Source of the DNA: a virus
IMG/VR virus record: IMGVR_UViG_3300030101_004835
Location: 134 to 30,069 of that record
Length of the DNA: 29,936 nt
Strand: one strand, 5' to 3'
Below, one piece after another: positions 26,141-29,936 of this stretch (its first letter is position 1; each line of letters opens with the position of its first letter). The notes beneath the pieces are model-generated. The model was not told the origin of the DNA and did not search any database. It worked only from the letters and a program-made list of their open reading frames with translations. The position numbers and the translations under genes were made by a program.

Positions 26141-28165
26141 GTGCCAACATTAGACATAGATGGTGTAGGAAAGGTCAAGGTTGATGATTCTGAATGGAAT
26201 GATCTCGACAGTGCCGGAAAACAAGAACTTGTTAATCGAATAGCAAGGGAAGGCACAACTTCTGAGCCTCAGGCAACTGATGACAGTTTTATTACTAATT
26301 TAGCTCGATCAGCTTTAGGTCAAGGATTGCTTTTAGGTTTTGGAGATGAGGCAGAGGCAGGAGTAAGATCTTTGTTATCTGACGAAACTTATGATGATGC
26401 CTTAAAAGATGTCAGAGGAGAACTAAAAGGTTTTAAAAAAGAAAATCCCGGAACTGCACTTGCAGCAGAACTTGGAGGTGGTCTTGTTACTGGTGGTGGT
26501 TTAGGTCTTTTAGGTGCAGGAACAAGGCTCGGTAAATCAATCCTGCAAAGAACTGGTGTCACTGGCTTAGGAGCAGCAACCGGTGCAACAGAAGGTGCTA
26601 TTGCAGGAGCAGGGACTACAGATGGAGATCTTGGAGACAGAGCATTTGGTTCGCTAGTAGGCGGAACATTAGGCGGCACTCTTGGAGCAACTGTCCCGGC
26701 AGCGGTTTCAATTGGAAAAGACGTAATTGGAAAAGCAACCCTACCTTTCAGAGGCACTCAAGCGATTGAAGATGCGGCAGGGCGGAAAGTAGTCCAAGCC
26801 ATTGAAAAATCAGGAAAATCTGTCGAGGATGTTCAAAAAGGTTTAGATGAAGGTATAGTTGCAAATCAGATGATCGCTGACGTTGGAACTGGCACTCAAA
26901 GATTAGGAAGAGGATCTGCAGCGGTTTCAGGAGAAGGTCAGGACATAGCGGCCAAAGCTCTTGACGAAAGACAATTAGCTCTTGGAGATGAAATTGCTGA
27001 TGATATCAATAAAGTTTTTGGTGTAAATCAATCAAGTGCTGACGTTATTGATGATATTGTTGATCGTCAAAAGATTAATGCAGCAGATGACTATAAAAAA
27101 GCATTTTTTGAAACTCCTGATGAAGTGCCTTTTATGAGAGATCCTGATGGAAGTGGATTAACAACTCGTGATTTACCACCAATGGAAAGGTCTGCAGGAG
27201 TTGATGAATTTAAAGATTTTTTTAAACTTCCAATATTTAAACAAGCATATAATAAGGCTAAAACCCTTGCATCTTTACAAGGAGAAAAACTCCCAACTCT
27301 TAAAAACTTATTAAAAGATGAAAAAACATCTGATGTGATTACTGTCAAACAATTACATTATATCAAGATGGGTCTTGATGAGTTTATTGATGTTGGTAAA
27401 AGACAAGGCTCACTTGGAAAGCAAACACAAAGAGAATTATTGCAAAAAAGACAATCATTTATTGATCAAGTTGATGATGTTTCAAATGGTTTTTATAAAA
27501 AAGCAAATGCAAAGTTTGCAGGGGATATGAGATTAAGAGAGGCAGTGGAGTTGGGGGGTGATTTTACAAAATCAACACCTGACCAAATAGAGAGAATAAT
27601 CAAAAAATTATCTCCAAGTGAAAAGCAAGGTTATTTAGTTGGTGTTGCTGACTCAATTCGAAACCAAGCTGACTCTGCAAAGGATATGGCAAACGTTGCC
27701 GACAGGTTATTTGGAACTCCAAAGAAAAGAAAACAACTTGAGGCATTGTTTCCATCTAAAAAAGCATTTTCTCAATTCGAGAAACGTATGAAAGCAAGGA
27801 TTAACCAGGTGAAAACAAGAACTACAGTCAATGTAGGTTCAAGGACTGCTCCGCTTGGCGAGGATATAGCTGATGTGAAAGGTGGTCTTGGTATGTTCTT
27901 AACCGGCATTCCAAGCGTAAGGGATATTGCAGGAACTGCGGTTGGCCTCGCAAAGGGAACACCTGATGCGGTTTCTTCAAGAATATCAAGGGATTTATTT
28001 GAAACAGATGCAATCAAGCAAAGAGAAACTTTGGCAAGATTAGCAAGGCTAAGAGATGAAATGATCAAGTCTAGAAATAGATCCGGAAACATTACTGGTT
28101 TATTCAGTGGTGGTTCAGGTGCCTTATTAGGCGGAAGTGCAGGAAGGAATATCAACGATGGCTAA
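26141..28165 (+). CDS. DNA ejection protein 3 (P22 gp16-like by position)
   Basis: The 674-residue product begins with MPTLDIDGVGKVKVDDSEWN, a short beta segment, followed by helix KQELVNRIAREG. A Gly/Ala-rich hydrophobic stretch at about residues 100-195 (GTALAAELGGGLVTGGGLGL, TGATEGAIAGAGTTDG and so on) could insert in a membrane. The remainder is helical and charged. P22 gp16 has 609 residues and lies third in the ejection set. The start is GTG at 26141 with GGAG upstream; no earlier start is available. The C-terminus overlaps the fibre start by eight bases. Confidence 0.72.
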   Translation: MPTLDIDGVGKVKVDDSEWNDLDSAGKQELVNRIAREGTTSEPQATDDSFITNLARSALGQGLLLGFGDEAEAGVRSLLSDETYDDALKDVRGELKGFKKENPGTALAAELGGGLVTGGGLGLLGAGTRLGKSILQRTGVTGLGAATGATEGAIAGAGTTDGDLGDRAFGSLVGGTLGGTLGATVPAAVSIGKDVIGKATLPFRGTQAIEDAAGRKVVQAIEKSGKSVEDVQKGLDEGIVANQMIADVGTGTQRLGRGSAAVSGEGQDIAAKALDERQLALGDEIADDINKVFGVNQSSADVIDDIVDRQKINAADDYKKAFFETPDEVPFMRDPDGSGLTTRDLPPMERSAGVDEFKDFFKLPIFKQAYNKAKTLASLQGEKLPTLKNLLKDEKTSDVITVKQLHYIKMGLDEFIDVGKRQGSLGKQTQRELLQKRQSFIDQVDDVSNGFYKKANAKFAGDMRLREAVELGGDFTKSTPDQIERIIKKLSPSEKQGYLVGVADSIRNQADSAKDMANVADRLFGTPKKRKQLEALFPSKKAFSQFEKRMKARINQVKTRTTVNVGSRTAPLGEDIADVKGGLGMFLTGIPSVRDIAGTAVGLAKGTPDAVSSRISRDLFETDAIKQRETLARLARLRDEMIKSRNRSGNITGLFSGGSGALLGGSAGRNINDG

Positions 28166-29204
28166 TAATATCACAGAATACAATGCCACACCCGGCTCAA
28201 ACACAACGATTGACTCTATTTCAATAGACGAGGGCATGGCCGCATCAAACGTGAACAATGCTATTAGGAGCCTTATGAGTCATTTGAAGAACGTAGACAC
28301 TGGCTCTCAGGCACTAACTGCTTTGTCGGTTACTGGTGCTTTATCATGTGGTGCTTTTACAAGTAATGGCATAGACGATAATGCTGATGCTGTGGCTTTG
28401 ACCATTGATAATGATGAAAAAGTCCTGATTGGTAAAACTAGTTCTAATTTAAGTACTGCTGGGTCAGAATTTGCTTCTGATGGCTTAGTAAGATTTACTC
28501 GTTCTAATGTAAATGCTGTAGTTAATTTTAATAAATTAAATAATGATGGCGATATTGTTTCTTTCCGTAAAGATGACACTCAAATAGGAAGTGTTGGCAC
28601 TTTAAGTAACCAACTTACAATAGGTAGAGGTGGGGTAGGTTTGTTATTTGATAATGTTACTTCTGATGCTATAGAACCCCACAGTATGTCAAGTAATGCA
28701 ATAAGAAGTGATGCAATAGATTTAGGTACATCATCATCACGTTTTAAAGACCTCTATCTATCAGGTGGTGTATTCTTAGGTGGTACTGGTTCAGCTAATC
28801 AGATCTCGGATTATGAAGAAGGAAATTGGACTCCTGCCTTTGATAGTGGTACAGGTGGTTATAATGGTAGTGCTTTGGAAAGTATAACTGCTTTTTATAG
28901 AAAAATTGGAAATATGGTTTTTTTATCTGCTTCTTTTAAAGTAACAGGAGGAAGTAATGTATCTTCAGGAGATTCTTTAGAGTTTACTGGACAGCCTTTT
29001 ACTCCTAATTCATCAATATTTCAGTCTAGGATGGGTGTAAGTTCTATTAATCAATCTGTGGGTTCAGGAACAATGGCAGTTGGTGTGGTGGCATCCACTA
29101 GCAGTAATCCGGGTTCAATGAGAGCTATGATAGCAGAGAAAAGTGGAACTGTTTCTGCAGGAACAGCTTTTACTATTATAAATATAAGTTATCCAACGAG
29201 TTAA
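28158..29204 (+). CDS. Tail fibre protein 1
   Basis: The 348-residue product has an N-terminal attachment domain (MANNITEYNATPGSNTTIDS, then NNAIRSLMSHLKN, to about residue 46). A beta-repeat shaft follows with DAVALTIDNDEKVLIG, FTRSNVNAVVNFNKLNND, IRSDAIDLGTSSSRFKDLYL. The C-terminal receptor-type domain begins at the DYEEGNWTPAFDSG signature (about 218-231), widely seen in marine phage fibres. The N-terminal domain is duplicated in the next fibre gene (29475). It probably recognises the host surface. The ATG at 28158 is chosen since it begins the shared N-terminal domain; an in-frame ATG seven residues earlier exists. Confidence 0.83.
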   Translation: MANNITEYNATPGSNTTIDSISIDEGMAASNVNNAIRSLMSHLKNVDTGSQALTALSVTGALSCGAFTSNGIDDNADAVALTIDNDEKVLIGKTSSNLSTAGSEFASDGLVRFTRSNVNAVVNFNKLNNDGDIVSFRKDDTQIGSVGTLSNQLTIGRGGVGLLFDNVTSDAIEPHSMSSNAIRSDAIDLGTSSSRFKDLYLSGGVFLGGTGSANQISDYEEGNWTPAFDSGTGGYNGSALESITAFYRKIGNMVFLSASFKVTGGSNVSSGDSLEFTGQPFTPNSSIFQSRMGVSSINQSVGSGTMAVGVVASTSSNPGSMRAMIAEKSGTVSAGTAFTIINISYPTS

Positions 29205-29222
29205 AGTAAAGGAGTATTAATT

Positions 29223-29474
29223 ATGTCACTTACAGAAGAAACATTACAAGATAAAATAGAAGTAGTTCAGCCATATTCAATAGTGCAAGTTAGGACTGCA
29301 ACAGTTATCAAGAAAGATGGTACAGAGATTAGTCGTAGCTTCCATAGACATACAGTAGCACCAAATGCAGATATAAGTAATGAAAGCACAGAAGTACAAG
29401 CAGTAGCAAATGCAGTATGGACAGATACAGTTAAGGCTAATTACAAGAGTTTTGTGGAAAGTCAGGAGATCTAA
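29223..29474 (+). CDS. Small fibre-associated protein, 83 aa
   Basis: The product begins MSLTEETLQDKIEVVQPYSI, then VQVRTATVIKKDGTEISRSF, HRHTVAPNADISNESTEVQA, and ends helical (VANAVWTDTVKANYKSFVES). The DKIEVVxPYxxVQVRTATVIkkDGxEisRSFHRHxv pattern is typical of a small protein placed between or after fibre genes of many marine phages. It may be a fibre chaperone or a cap; no function is shown that I know of. GGAG lies eight bases before the ATG. Its stop is directly followed by the next gene's ATG. Confidence 0.78.
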   Translation: MSLTEETLQDKIEVVQPYSIVQVRTATVIKKDGTEISRSFHRHTVAPNADISNESTEVQAVANAVWTDTVKANYKSFVESQEI

Positions 29475-29936
29475 ATGGCAAAAGACAAAATCACCGAATA
29501 TGATGCTACTGCAAACAACAACACAGTGGTGGGAGATGTAAATCTAGCAGAAAATTCAGCTTTACCTTCGGATATGAATAATGCCATCAGGGAAGTCATG
29601 TCGCATCTAAAAGAGTTCTCAGCAGGAACATCAGGGTTAGATGTATTGTCATTTCAAGATGATGACAACTCGCATCAACTAAAGTTTCAAGCACCATCCT
29701 CAGTAACAACATCAACCACATTTACTCTACCTGATGGAGATGGATCAAATGGTCAAGCGATTGTTACAAATGGATCAGGCACATTGAGTTTCAGCAATGC
29801 AGGAGGTGGTTCATTCTTAGGTGAAACTGGTGGTGGTCTTGGTGACATTATCAGGGTGCATGAGAATGAGTTAAACACCTCAGTTACAGTAGCCACAAAT
29901 ACAAATGGATTATGTGCAGGAAGTCTAACAGTAGCA
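29475..29936 (+). CDS. Tail fibre protein 2 (N-terminal part, runs off the window)
   Basis: The visible 154 residues begin MAKDKITEYDATANNNTVVG, then NNAIREVMSHLKE, closely paralleling fibre 1 (KITEYxATxxxNT, NNAIRxxMSHLK). A following segment DDDNSHQLKFQAPSSVTTST, then TLPDGDGSNGQAIVTNGSGT is the common phage-fibre module giving a predicted-value style repeat, and then a Gly-rich linker. The gene continues past base 29936, so its receptor domain cannot be seen. It starts right after the stop of the small fibre-associated gene. Confidence 0.85.
   Translation, partial: MAKDKITEYDATANNNTVVGDVNLAENSALPSDMNNAIREVMSHLKEFSAGTSGLDVLSFQDDDNSHQLKFQAPSSVTTSTTFTLPDGDGSNGQAIVTNGSGTLSFSNAGGGSFLGETGGGLGDIIRVHENELNTSVTVATNTNGLCAGSLTVA

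Noticed and set aside
26389-26757. Minus-strand 122-codon proline-rich frame
   Set aside because: The proline/valine bias is the complement of the Gly/Ala-rich stretch of the ejection protein; no start signals.
1-29936. Circular or terminally redundant contig
   Set aside because: The first and last hundred bases show no shared sequence, and both edges cut through genes.

Overview
The window is a 30 kb piece of a temperate tailed phage or prophage, most likely a P22-like podovirus. It is A+T-rich and almost wholly coding. Three things point to a marine alphaproteobacterial host. The attachment core is the 3' half of a bacterial initiator tRNA-Met. The regulators and small proteins (DUF6456-like, DUF7220-like, DUF6378-like) resemble families I associate with phages of that class. 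The small basic proteins around the head genes look like those of marine phages. Host genus cannot be fixed from this sequence. The first 94 bases are the end of one gene and the last 462 bases are the beginning of another. No terminal repeat joins the two ends, so the genome continues beyond both edges.

Layout. Bases 1-1520 hold the lysis cassette: two holin-like membrane proteins, a small basic protein, a zinc-ribbon protein and a T4-type lysozyme, all translationally coupled. Bases 1521-1941 form the attachment region: tRNA core, flanking arm-type repeats and a terminator. Bases 1942-3803 hold three small genes and a tyrosine integrase. Bases 3791-6211, on the minus strand, are a recombination operon: a YqaJ/lambda-exonuclease-like nuclease, a putative annealing protein, a protein with an SSB-like tail, a DUF6378-like protein, a zinc ribbon and a DUF7220-like membrane protein. 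Bases 6270-7493 are the immunity switch, with an S24-fold repressor and a Cro-like protein facing each other across 408 bp. Bases 7480-8961 are the early rightward unit: a PD-(D/E)XK nuclease, an O-like replication protein carrying iterons inside its gene, and a DUF6456-like putative regulator. Bases 8945-9294 hold a two-gene minus-strand accessory pair. Bases 9443-29936 are the late operon: ParB-methyltransferase, small and large terminase, a run of small basic proteins, portal, a HlyC-like acyltransferase, scaffold, capsid, connector and tail proteins, three ejection proteins and two tail fibres.

How it works together. A near-identical 16-bp palindrome, AGTWATATATATWACT, sits just upstream of four transcription units: the integrase operon, the recombination operon, cro, and the minus-strand pair. 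This suggests one immunity regulator controls them all. The repressor lacks the S24 catalytic serine, so SOS self-cleavage is not expected. Integrase and the tRNA half-gene provide integration. The replication protein probably initiates from its own internal iterons. The head and tail gene order and protein sizes follow P22 (portal, scaffold, coat, gp4-like, gp10-like, then three ejection proteins).

The most unusual elements are the HlyC-like toxin-activating acyltransferase between portal and scaffold, the four-site operator network, the in-gene iterons, the initiator-tRNA attP with its repeats, and an integrase missing two normally conserved catalytic residues. All family names rest on reading motifs by eye; no database search was run.
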